From the NCBI GenBank assembly GCA_041917975.1, contig JAYRWN010000207.1, forward strand, positions 1-19,712: DNA of 19,712 nucleotides, given 5' to 3'. Positions 6,557-14,411 of the stretch are shown piece after piece. The stretch comes from JAYRWN01 sp041917975 (lineage in GTDB: Bacteria > Bacteroidota > Bacteroidia > Chitinophagales > Saprospiraceae). Within the stretch, counting starts at the first letter, position 1; every line of letters starts with the position of its first letter. The notes beneath the pieces are model-generated. The model saw nothing but the letters and a program-made list of their open reading frames with translations. It ran no database searches and was not told the origin of the DNA. Made by a program: the position numbers and the translations under genes.

Positions 6557-8173
6557 ATGCCTGGAAGATTTGTTTTACTAATCATTTGGCTCTCTGGTGT
6601 CTACCATATTCAAGCCCAGATTGACACCTTGTCCTCCGCACTCCCCATCGTAGTGATTGAAGTTCCTGGCGCTCAAATTCCGGATGAACCAAAGGTACCT
6701 GGACAAATTTATATCATCGATAATGGTGCGGAACAAATAAATCGCAGCTCCGATACAGTTTTTGCCTTTGTTGGCTCTATAGGCATCGAATTGCGTGGCT
6801 CTTCATCAAAGTTTTATGCCAAAAAACCCTATAGCATTGAAATCCGTGATGAAAAGGGGGATGATTTAGCGGTTTCTTTATTGGGCATGCCTGACGAATC
6901 TGATTGGGGTTTGATCGCTCCATTAAACGACAAAACGCTCATGCGAGACCAATTAGCGCATCACTATGCTCGGCAAATCCTGCCTTGGTCTCCCCGTGGC
7001 AGGTACTGTGAGTTATTTATAAATAATAAATACCAGGGTGTTTATTGGTTAATAGAACTAATTAAAAGAGATAAAAATCGGGTTGATATTAAAAAATTGG
7101 ACGCCGAAGATGTCAGTGGTGATAAACTTACTGGTGGCTATATTCTGCGCATAGATAAATACGGCCCTCAAGGTGGCATAGGGGGAGATTGGCCCTCAAC
7201 ATATTTCTCTGCTCAAAACACCGGGTTCCCGATGTATTTTCAGCATGTTTATCCGAAACTGGCAGATTTATCGAGTGAACAAATCAGTTATATCCGTGAC
7301 TATCTGGCCGCGTTTGAAAGCATGATGGCTCGGCAGGATTTTAATCAACATTATTCAGAATGGTTGGATGTGCAGACCTGGGTGGATTACGCCTTGGTGC
7401 AAGAATTGGTGAAAAATACCGATGGCTACCGCCTCAGTGCGTATTTTTATAAAGACCGCGAGAGTCGGGATAATAAACTAAAAATGGGACCGGTCTGGGA
7501 TTTTAATATCAGCATGGGTATTGGAGATTATTGTGATGGCCAAAGTTTTACAGGCTGGGCCAAAGATTTTAATAGTGTCTGTCCGATTGATCCCTTTCAA
7601 ATCCATTTTTGGTGGGCCAAACTGTGGGGAGAAAAAAGATTTGTTAGTTTACTCAAACAACGGTGGCAAGAACTACGCACAGGCATCTGGACCGACCAGC
7701 ATTTGTTGGCACCTATTGATTCGTTTCAATTATTATTATCTGAACCACAAAAGCGTAATTTTGCCCGTTGGCCGGTGTTGGGTGTTTACGTTTGGCCCAA
7801 TGCTTATATCGGACCCACTTTTGAAGCAGAAGTAAATTACCTCAAAGATTGGTTGGTAAAACGGGCAAATTGGTTAGACCAGGCCTTTGAATTACTGGAT
7901 TACGAAAGACCCTTTTTTTACCCGGTGGATAAAGCCATTCTACTCGCTCCTAATCCGGCATCTTCTCAGTTGACCATCACTAATCTTCAGGAAGATGGCA
8001 TAAATGAAGTGCAGATTTATAATCAAATAGGGCAAATGATTTCCTGTCCCATCAGGTCCGAGGAAAACCAAAAAACTATTGACGTGAATAACTTAGCTTC
8101 CGGTGTTTATTTTGTACAAATCAGATTTGGCAATTACCACCGCACCCTGAGGAAAGTGATGGTCATGCCATAG
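6557..8173 (+). CDS. Secreted CotH-family kinase-like protein with T9SS sorting domain
   Basis: The protein carries the CotH (spore coat H) atypical kinase fold and a C-terminal secretion tag. From the ATG at 6557 a signal peptide is visible at 1-21 (MPGRFVLLIIW to IQAQ). The CotH region spans about 30-450: RGSSSKFYAKKPYSIEI with R80 and the putative ATP lysine at about K89, a YCELFINNKYQGVYWL segment near 150-165, D289 in VKNTDGY, and the metal-binding WDFN at 314-317. The last ~77 residues (from LLAPNPASSQ, 462) are a typical type A T9SS sorting domain ending in a basic segment. Known CotH proteins phosphorylate other secreted proteins; the substrate here is unknown. An upstream TTG at 6491 would extend the N-terminus by 22 residues, but it would spoil the signal peptide. 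Confidence 0.92.
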   Translation: MPGRFVLLIIWLSGVYHIQAQIDTLSSALPIVVIEVPGAQIPDEPKVPGQIYIIDNGAEQINRSSDTVFAFVGSIGIELRGSSSKFYAKKPYSIEIRDEKGDDLAVSLLGMPDESDWGLIAPLNDKTLMRDQLAHHYARQILPWSPRGRYCELFINNKYQGVYWLIELIKRDKNRVDIKKLDAEDVSGDKLTGGYILRIDKYGPQGGIGGDWPSTYFSAQNTGFPMYFQHVYPKLADLSSEQISYIRDYLAAFESMMARQDFNQHYSEWLDVQTWVDYALVQELVKNTDGYRLSAYFYKDRESRDNKLKMGPVWDFNISMGIGDYCDGQSFTGWAKDFNSVCPIDPFQIHFWWAKLWGEKRFVSLLKQRWQELRTGIWTDQHLLAPIDSFQLLLSEPQKRNFARWPVLGVYVWPNAYIGPTFEAEVNYLKDWLVKRANWLDQAFELLDYERPFFYPVDKAILLAPNPASSQLTITNLQEDGINEVQIYNQIGQMISCPIRSEENQKTIDVNNLASGVYFVQIRFGNYHRTLRKVMVMP

Positions 8174-8248
8174 CAATAAATTCCGGTGTTTAACCTCAAT
8201 AAACCAAATAGCGACATGAAATAGTATATGACCAAATAACTAAATTTT

Positions 8249-10225
8249 ATGACCATACAGAAAAAGCTGACAACAGGCCAAGAAATAAAAATAGCCTATG
8301 GGCTTTTGATTGCCGCCTACGTCTTGATGAATTTGTGGGCTATTCTAAGTCCTAGCACCTGGGACGATGATTGTCAGGGAAGATTCTATAGTGTTCAATC
8401 GGGATTTGAAAACCCCGTCGTGTTGGTTGATTTATGGGTACGACCATTATGGGCTTTAATTTTTTTCTTACCAGTTCATTTGGGTCCTTGGGTTATCCCG
8501 GTGATCATGGCTCTGGTCAGTGTTTCTGCAGCGTATGCTTTACTAAAAGCCGCTCAAATTCAAGGTTATAAATACATCTACCTGGTCGTACCATTTTTAC
8601 TTTTCCAGCCGTATTTTTTTGGGGTTGGACGCAATGCCATGACCGAACCTCTTGCCGCTGCTCTGGCTTCCTGGAGTTTTTTACTGTTACTGCGGCAAAA
8701 ATGGATGTGGTTCGCCGTTTTAGGCAGTTTGCTGCCACTGGCGAGACTAGAGCTTTCTCTCTTGCTTGTGTTTTGGTTAATTCCTTTATTACAACACAAA
8801 CAATGGAAATATATCCCTTTACTTGGCGCAGGTATTTTGTTGCTTAATCTAGGAGGCGCCTTGCTTTCGGGCACCAACGATTGGTTATGGCTATACCACC
8901 AGACGGTCGGCGGCGAAGTGAAAGACAATCCCTATGGCCATCAAGAATTTACGACTTATTTTTCAAGATATTTATATATAGTTGGCCCGGTGGTTTTTTT
9001 TCTATTCTTAAGTGGTTTTGTTTTTCGTTTGATCAATAAAAAATTCTCGGTTTTTATCGACGGTCAGTTTATTGCCGGCTTTCTACTTTACAGTATTTTT
9101 GCCTGGAAACTGGATGTAGGTGCTTCTGCCGGATTTCTACGTAATCTGATACCACTTTCCCCTTTCGTCGCTTACATTGCTTTAGCAGGATTTAACCATT
9201 ATACAGATTGGTTGCTCAAAAAAACTGTGCCTTCACCTTACGCCTATTGGTTGATGATTGCCTTAACAGTATTAATTACTGTTGTTTTTTATGGCAAACA
9301 AATTGAACTTCATCACAAACTAACCGAAAATATTGATTATTGGAATATCTCTTTGGCGGTTATTACAGCGTTTTTGCTGATCATCTTAAAAATAATAAAT
9401 ACCAAGCAAAATGGAGAGCGAAATGCACTCTTATTGTCATTTATTTTCTCCATCTTAATTATTATTCACAGCCTGGTAACGGAACATCCCAATGCAAATA
9501 TGAGTCCTGAACGATATGCTGTGACCAGAACTGGTGAACTATTGGAACAATATGGTCTTGATAAACAAAAAATCCACACTGGGCATTATTGGCTGTATTG
9601 GTCCATGAAGTTAAAAAAATATGATCCTCGTTTTGTAGGTAACCTTAGAAAAGTTAATGTAGATTCTGCCAAGGTGGGGGAAATAATAGTATGGGAACAT
9701 CATTATTCTGAACGATTTGGTAATGATTTATCCCAACAAGCACTGGAGAATGACGGGACACTGGTAGAATTGTTAGCGATTTTTGCTGATGATGGCTCTT
9801 TTGAGGTAAAAGTGTTTAAAAAAGTTCTTCAAGGTGAAGGTATCAATGTGCTCAATGATTTTATATCCAAAAACCCAGAATCCCTCGAAGCTATTTATGC
9901 CCGGGCAGTCTATGCATCCAAGACCCGCCAATATGCCGGGGCATTGCAAGATTATAATTATCTCTTAAGCAAGCGCAAAAAAGGATACATCTACTGCTCA
10001 ATGGCAAATATGTATTATGTAGCAAATGATCTTCAGCAAGCACTAAATTTTTATAATCACGCATTGAGCTATGGTGATTTCCAAGGGCAAATTCATTTTT
10101 ACCGCGGGATGACCTACCAAGCCATGAATAATCTCAGTGCCGCTTGTGAAGATTGGATAAAAGCAGATCAAAAAGGTATAATTCAAGCAGCAGAGAAATA
10201 CAATCAATTCTGTATTAAAAAATAA
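8249..10225 (+). CDS. Polytopic GT-C-like glycosyltransferase fused to C-terminal TPR repeats
   Basis: The 658-residue protein has about ten hydrophobic segments between residues 15 and 415, followed by a soluble tail. WDDDCQ (38-43) in the first extracytoplasmic loop matches the acidic DD motif of GT-C lipid-linked-sugar transferases (ArnT/PMT/mannosyltransferase-like). RNAMTEP (128-134) and LARLE (164-168) resemble conserved positions in such bacterial membrane transferases. Residues about 520-650 contain TPR-type helices (for example AIYARAVYASKTRQYAGAL and YCSMANMYYVANDLQQAL). It therefore likely moves a sugar from a polyprenyl-phosphate donor to a glycan or protein in the periplasm, with the TPRs as a docking module. 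The next gene, a methyltransferase, starts 7 bp downstream. The 75-bp gap upstream shows no clear terminator or promoter. The exact donor and acceptor are unknown. Confidence 0.78.
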   Translation: MTIQKKLTTGQEIKIAYGLLIAAYVLMNLWAILSPSTWDDDCQGRFYSVQSGFENPVVLVDLWVRPLWALIFFLPVHLGPWVIPVIMALVSVSAAYALLKAAQIQGYKYIYLVVPFLLFQPYFFGVGRNAMTEPLAAALASWSFLLLLRQKWMWFAVLGSLLPLARLELSLLLVFWLIPLLQHKQWKYIPLLGAGILLLNLGGALLSGTNDWLWLYHQTVGGEVKDNPYGHQEFTTYFSRYLYIVGPVVFFLFLSGFVFRLINKKFSVFIDGQFIAGFLLYSIFAWKLDVGASAGFLRNLIPLSPFVAYIALAGFNHYTDWLLKKTVPSPYAYWLMIALTVLITVVFYGKQIELHHKLTENIDYWNISLAVITAFLLIILKIINTKQNGERNALLLSFIFSILIIIHSLVTEHPNANMSPERYAVTRTGELLEQYGLDKQKIHTGHYWLYWSMKLKKYDPRFVGNLRKVNVDSAKVGEIIVWEHHYSERFGNDLSQQALENDGTLVELLAIFADDGSFEVKVFKKVLQGEGINVLNDFISKNPESLEAIYARAVYASKTRQYAGALQDYNYLLSKRKKGYIYCSMANMYYVANDLQQALNFYNHALSYGDFQGQIHFYRGMTYQAMNNLSAACEDWIKADQKGIIQAAEKYNQFCIKK

Positions 10226-10232
10226 ACGAAGT

Positions 10233-10922
10233 ATGGTAGATTACTTTAATCGGCATAAATTATATGATTATGCAGAAGTAAATCTTAACCAAAAAAAAAC
10301 AGAAGATCTATTTACTGCTATCTACCAGCAACAAATCTGGATGGTCAATTCACTAAATTCCGTGTCCGGTGATGGTTCGGATTTAATCCAGACTGAACGA
10401 ATTCGCAAATGGCTACCCGAATGTCTAAAAAAATTGGAGGCTAAAACTTTCCTGGACATTCCTTGTGGTGATTTCTATTGGATGAAAGAAGTAAATTTAG
10501 GTAACATAAATTATATTGGTGCTGATATTGTCGCTCCCCTGGTTGAGTACAATAAAATAAACTATTCTAATGCCAGGCGCGCCTTTAGTCAATTAAATCT
10601 TTTATCTGATCCATTGCCTTTTGTGGACGTGATTTTTTGCCGTGATTGTTTAGTGCACTTTTCTTTTGCGGATATTTTAAAGGCGTTAAAAAATTTCCAA
10701 ACCTCAGGATCACGTTATCTGATTACCACATCCTTCCCTCTTCAACCGGTGAATTATGAAATAGTCACCGGTGGCTGGCGTCCTTTGAACCTGGTTTTAC
10801 CTCCTTTTAATTTTCCTGCACCAGATTCGATTTTTAATGAAGGTTGCTCGGAAATGCACGGCGCCTTCCATGATAAATCACTGGCAATCTGGTCTTTAAA
10901 TCAGATAAAGATTTTATTGTAA
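10233..10922 (+). CDS. Class I SAM-dependent methyltransferase
   Basis: This 229-residue cytoplasmic protein has the Rossmann methyltransferase core: motif I FLDIPCGD (73-80), an acidic motif II IGAD (95-98), and motif IV-like DVIFCRDCLVHF (132-143). An upstream SVSGDGSDLIQT segment (43-54) with the following PCGDFYWM is characteristic of a methyltransferase family often encoded beside surface-polysaccharide glycosyltransferases. It lies 7 bp behind the GT-C-like gene and is almost certainly co-transcribed with it, which fits methylation of a sugar or glycan precursor. The substrate cannot be read from the sequence. Domain completeness is good; the C-terminus is short but not truncated. Confidence 0.86.
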   Translation: MVDYFNRHKLYDYAEVNLNQKKTEDLFTAIYQQQIWMVNSLNSVSGDGSDLIQTERIRKWLPECLKKLEAKTFLDIPCGDFYWMKEVNLGNINYIGADIVAPLVEYNKINYSNARRAFSQLNLLSDPLPFVDVIFCRDCLVHFSFADILKALKNFQTSGSRYLITTSFPLQPVNYEIVTGGWRPLNLVLPPFNFPAPDSIFNEGCSEMHGAFHDKSLAIWSLNQIKILL

Positions 10923-10948
10923 CGTATTCAGGATTATTATTAATTTTG
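10917..10948 (+). promoter_or_regulatory. Bacteroidota-type promoter for the TonB-dependent receptor
   Basis: TTG at 10917-10919 and TAATTTTG at 10941-10948 match the Bacteroidota -33 (TTG) and -7 (TAnnTTTG) boxes with a 21-base spacer. They lie 34 bp before the receptor's ATG, and the -33 box overlaps the end of the methyltransferase gene. Confidence 0.5.
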
Positions 10949-10982
10949 AATACTTCCTTTTCTCACTAATAAATGCGCTTCT

Positions 10983-13820
10983 ATGAAAAGAATTTACAAC
11001 TTCTGCATGGGATGGTTTTGTCTGTTCTTTGTGATCACCGCTTCAGCCCAAAGCGGGCAGGTAGGTGGTAAGGTCAGCGACGCCTCCGGTCAAGGGCTAT
11101 TAGGTGTAACCATTCAGGTGGTTGGTCTGAACGAAGGTACGGTCACGGATGATTTAGGTAACTATCAAATCACGTTACCGGCGGGTACCTATAATTTCCA
11201 ATTTTCTTTTATCGGTTTTATTAACCGGAATCAACAAGTTACTGTGCATTCCGGACAAATAACCATGTTAAATGTAACCATGGACGAAGATGTCTTAGGT
11301 CTAAGCGAAGTGGTGATTGTAGGCACACGTACCAACGATCGCACCATCATCAATTCCACAGTTCCTGTAGACTTGATTTCCAACCGCGATCTGAAAGCAA
11401 CTGGGGTTACCCAGACCATCCAGGCTTTACAAATGTTAGTTCCTTCCTATAATGTCACTAAACCCTCTATAACGGATGGTAGCGACCATTTTCGCCCGGC
11501 TACTTTGCGCGGGTTAGGACCTGATCAGGTTTTGGTTCTGGTCAATGGAAAGAGACGGCATACCAGTGCATTAGTGCATGTCAACGGCACAGTGGGTCGC
11601 GGGGCTACCGGCGTTGATCTAAATGCCATCCCTGCTTCTGCCATTGAAAGAATCGAGGTGTTACGTGATGGTGCTTCCGCCCAATATGGGTCGGATGCCA
11701 TCGCCGGCGTAATCAATATTATCCTTAAAAATACCACCGGATTTGACGTAGAAGCTACGGTGGGAACACATCTGACTACCATGGAACGTGGTTACCAGCC
11801 CAATGAAGGTTTATTCGATGGTATAACCAATGCCGCCCTCCGGGATAATGGCACCTTATATTCGTATGATTGGTTGGATAAAACCGAGAAGGTAAATTAT
11901 TCTGACGGACAAAGGCTAAATTTACATCTAGGCAAAGGATTTAAATTCGGTGACGGATCCATGTACATCAGCGGACAATTCCGTCATCAGGGCCGAACGA
12001 ATCGTCAAGGATCGGATGTGCGCATCAATTACTTTACCCAATCAAATGGTTCCTTCGATGCCCGTGAAGCCTCCTTTGACCGCAACGATAATTTTCGTTA
12101 TGGTGACGCTCAGTTTAAAGATTACAGTTTGTTCCTGAATGGCGAAACGGGGGTGGGAACCAAATCGACTTTCTACGTCTTTGGCGGCGCCAGTTACCGG
12201 GACGGTTTGTCCGGATGTTTTTTCCGCCGAGCCTCAGATAACCGTACCGTCCGGTCTATTTATCCGGATGGTTTTTTGCCTCTCATCAATGCCCGTATTA
12301 CTGACCTTTCTTTAGGAGGTGGATTAAAAGGAAAAATGGGTGAACATTGGAACTATGATCTAAGCCAGGTGGTCGGTTCAGATGCATTTGCTTTACATAT
12401 GCAAAACACCCACAATACCTCACTTGGCGGATTAAATCAATTTAAATTTAGTGATGCCGACATCAAACAATCCACCGAAATGTATGATGGAACTCTAAAA
12501 TTTTTACAAGCCACCACCAATTTTGATTTAACCAGATCCTTCAACATTAACGGTTTTGCATCTGATTTAAATTTAGCCTTAGGCGTCGAATTCCGTCATG
12601 AAAATTATGGCATTACACCGGGTGAAATTTCCTCCTATTTTGATGGCAACAGTGTCAGCGGAGGTGTACAGGATGGGCCTTCGAAAGGCAGTCGTGCTGC
12701 AGCAGGCTGTCAATGTTTTCCAGGATGGAAGGATGATATTCAGGATAACCGGCAGAGTTTTGCCCTGTACTCTGAGGTCGAAGCCGATCCATTAAAACGC
12801 TGGACGACCTCCTTGGCAGCCCGCTTCGAATATTATACCGATTTTGGTGCTACCTTAAATGGTAAATTTGCCACCCGTTTGGAATTGGTCGACGGTTTTG
12901 CCCTGCGTGGTGCTATCAGCACCGGCTTCCGGGCTCCGTCTTTAGGGCAATCCAATTACTCGGCGATTCAAACCACGACCATCGGTACTACTCTGATTGA
13001 AACCGGATTTTTCCCGGTGGCCACTCAAATCGCCCGTGCTTTGGGAGCACAAGACCTGGATCCCGAAAAATCGCTTAACAGCAGTATCGGTCTAACTTTT
13101 AATTCCGGCAATTTTGTTTTAACCGTGGATGCCTATAGAATAGGTATCCAAGACCGGGTTATTTTGTCTGAACAATTTCAGGGAAAAACTGGTCCAAATG
13201 GAGAAGACTTGTTGGAGCAATACCTCTTATCGCAGGGTCTTTCCGCTGCCCAAGGATCCTATTTTACCAATGCCCTGGATACTCGCACCGCTGGAGTGGA
13301 TGTCACCAGCCGTCTTGGAGTAAATGCCGGTAGCGGAAAACTAAAATTCACCCTTTCCGCGAATATCAACCGCACCAAAATAACCAACAAAGATCAGGTG
13401 ACCACGCCAGCCGTATTAACCCAATATTCTGAAACTCCACTTTTAGGTGATCTGGAATTTAACCGGTTCGAAAATGCCACACCGCGTAATGTAGTGAATT
13501 TTATGGTGAACTATGATTTGAAGCAATTTTCAACATTTTTACGCCTTTCCAGGTATGGTAAGACCACCTTTGGCGATTTTAATGACTTTGGTAATCTGGT
13601 GTTTCAAAATAACAGTCCAAAGTTTGTCTCTGATCTGGAAATAGGCTATAAATTAAGTAAACAAGCATCCATTCACCTGGGGTCGAACAACCTGTTTGAT
13701 GTTTACCCGGATAAGGTGAGAAAAGACTTAGCTTTTAATGGGATTTTTCAGTGGGATGGAACCAGTCCGGTAGGTTTTAACGGTAGATTTATATATGCCA
13801 GGATTGCCTATAATCTTTAA
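10983..13820 (+). CDS. TonB-dependent outer-membrane receptor with N-terminal carboxypeptidase-regulatory domain
   Basis: This 945-residue receptor would import a ligand across the outer membrane using TonB/ExbBD energy. A signal peptide (1-22, ending SAQ) is followed by a carboxypeptidase-regulatory-like beta-sandwich (about 25-105, GGKVSDASGQGLLGVTI). A TonB-box-like EVVIVGTR lies at 109-116. The plug is at about 120-252 and includes IERIEVLRDGASAQYGSDAI at 221-240, the classic plug signature. A long 22-strand-type barrel ends in an aromatic-rich C-terminus, YARIAYNL. No SusD partner gene follows, so it is more like the siderophore/cobalamin/peptide-type receptors than a glycan SusCD pair; the ligand is unknown. 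It has its own promoter-like box upstream and a terminator downstream, so it is probably monocistronic. Confidence 0.96.
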   Translation: MKRIYNFCMGWFCLFFVITASAQSGQVGGKVSDASGQGLLGVTIQVVGLNEGTVTDDLGNYQITLPAGTYNFQFSFIGFINRNQQVTVHSGQITMLNVTMDEDVLGLSEVVIVGTRTNDRTIINSTVPVDLISNRDLKATGVTQTIQALQMLVPSYNVTKPSITDGSDHFRPATLRGLGPDQVLVLVNGKRRHTSALVHVNGTVGRGATGVDLNAIPASAIERIEVLRDGASAQYGSDAIAGVINIILKNTTGFDVEATVGTHLTTMERGYQPNEGLFDGITNAALRDNGTLYSYDWLDKTEKVNYSDGQRLNLHLGKGFKFGDGSMYISGQFRHQGRTNRQGSDVRINYFTQSNGSFDAREASFDRNDNFRYGDAQFKDYSLFLNGETGVGTKSTFYVFGGASYRDGLSGCFFRRASDNRTVRSIYPDGFLPLINARITDLSLGGGLKGKMGEHWNYDLSQVVGSDAFALHMQNTHNTSLGGLNQFKFSDADIKQSTEMYDGTLKFLQATTNFDLTRSFNINGFASDLNLALGVEFRHENYGITPGEISSYFDGNSVSGGVQDGPSKGSRAAAGCQCFPGWKDDIQDNRQSFALYSEVEADPLKRWTTSLAARFEYYTDFGATLNGKFATRLELVDGFALRGAISTGFRAPSLGQSNYSAIQTTTIGTTLIETGFFPVATQIARALGAQDLDPEKSLNSSIGLTFNSGNFVLTVDAYRIGIQDRVILSEQFQGKTGPNGEDLLEQYLLSQGLSAAQGSYFTNALDTRTAGVDVTSRLGVNAGSGKLKFTLSANINRTKITNKDQVTTPAVLTQYSETPLLGDLEFNRFENATPRNVVNFMVNYDLKQFSTFLRLSRYGKTTFGDFNDFGNLVFQNNSPKFVSDLEIGYKLSKQASIHLGSNNLFDVYPDKVRKDLAFNGIFQWDGTSPVGFNGRFIYARIAYNL

Positions 13821-13845
13821 AAAATATTTTAAGAATCCGTAACTG

Positions 13846-13870
13846 AAGGGGCTGGTAACAGCCCTTTTTT
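13846..13870 (+). terminator. Rho-independent terminator after the TonB-dependent receptor
   Basis: A stem formed by AAGGGGCTG and CAGCCCTTT (six G-C-rich pairs, then one G-T wobble and two A-T pairs) has a GTAA loop and runs into TTTTTT. It lies 26 bp after the receptor stop codon. Confidence 0.85.
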
Positions 13871-13909
13871 GTTGGGTTGATAAATTCCAGAAAAAATTAA
13901 GCCTGGAAG

Positions 13910-13939
13910 CTGCAATTATCCGTCCCTGATGTAAATTTG
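13910..13939 (+). promoter_or_regulatory. Bacteroidota-type promoter for the cytochrome c gene
   Basis: TAAATTTG (13932-13939) is an exact TAnnTTTG -7 box, 23 bp before the ATG. A near -33 element CTG (one mismatch to TTG) lies at 13910-13912 with a 19-base spacer. It follows the receptor terminator, which supports independent transcription of the cytochrome gene. Confidence 0.45.
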
Positions 13940-13962
13940 CCCGGAAAATAATTTTTTATACA

Positions 13963-14349
13963 ATGAATAACTTACTTTTTTTACTCTGTATAGTCGCTTT
14001 TACCATGGCCTGCGGGGGTAACACGACCTCCTCTACCAGTGAATCTTCTACCACCACACCACCAGCAGAAGCTCCTGCCGTGGCCGCGAACACGGAAACC
14101 GAACTGTTGGACATGATGGGTAAATCCGATTGCAATACTTGTCATAAAATCAGTGAAAAATTAATCGGGCCGACCTACAAAGAAGTCGCGGATAAGTACG
14201 CCGGGCAGGACACAGCTGTAGCCTATCTGACTAAAAAAATTCTGGAAGGTGGTACAGGGGTCTGGGGGCAGATACCCATGACACCTCATGCTACATTGAG
14301 TAAAGAGGATGCCGAGAAAATGGCCCAGCTCATCTTAGCTCTAAAATAG
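13963..14349 (+). CDS. Small c-type cytochrome lipoprotein (cytochrome c-551/552-like)
   Basis: This 128-residue protein is a single-haem electron carrier anchored in the cell envelope. The lipobox FTMAC gives C17 as lipidation site. A low-complexity Ser/Thr/Pro/Ala linker follows (about 21-44) and then a class I cytochrome c domain. The haem motif is CNTCH (C57, C60, H61), and the distal ligand is most likely M106 in IPMTPH. The spacing and the GPTYKEVADKY segment are typical of the small cytochrome c-551/552 family common in Bacteroidota. Electron partners are not encoded nearby. It sits between two terminators with its own promoter-like box, so it is probably transcribed alone. Confidence 0.94.
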   Translation: MNNLLFLLCIVAFTMACGGNTTSSTSESSTTTPPAEAPAVAANTETELLDMMGKSDCNTCHKISEKLIGPTYKEVADKYAGQDTAVAYLTKKILEGGTGVWGQIPMTPHATLSKEDAEKMAQLILALK

Positions 14350-14375
14350 AGTAAGTCACGCACCTGAAAATTTAG

Positions 14376-14404
14376 AAGGCTTGTCTGGATGACAAGCCTT
14401 TTTT
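14376..14404 (+). terminator. Rho-independent terminator after the cytochrome c gene
   Basis: AAGGCTTGTC (14376-14385) and GACAAGCCTT (14391-14400) form a perfect 10-bp stem with a 5-base loop, followed by further T (six in a row, 14399-14404). It lies between two convergent genes. On the minus strand the stem is followed by only a broken T-run, so it may serve the delta-60 gene weakly. Confidence 0.88.
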
Positions 14405-14411
14405 ATTCCAG

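Noticed and set aside
8174..8248. Terminator or promoter between CotH and GT-C genes
   Set aside because: Only an imperfect short inverted match (GGTGTTTA / TAAACC) with no T-tract and no TAnnTTTG box.
8517..8928. Minus-strand open frames (73 and 116 codons) opposite the GT-C-like gene
   Set aside because: The opposite strand encodes a coherent membrane protein; these lack start context and protein-like composition.
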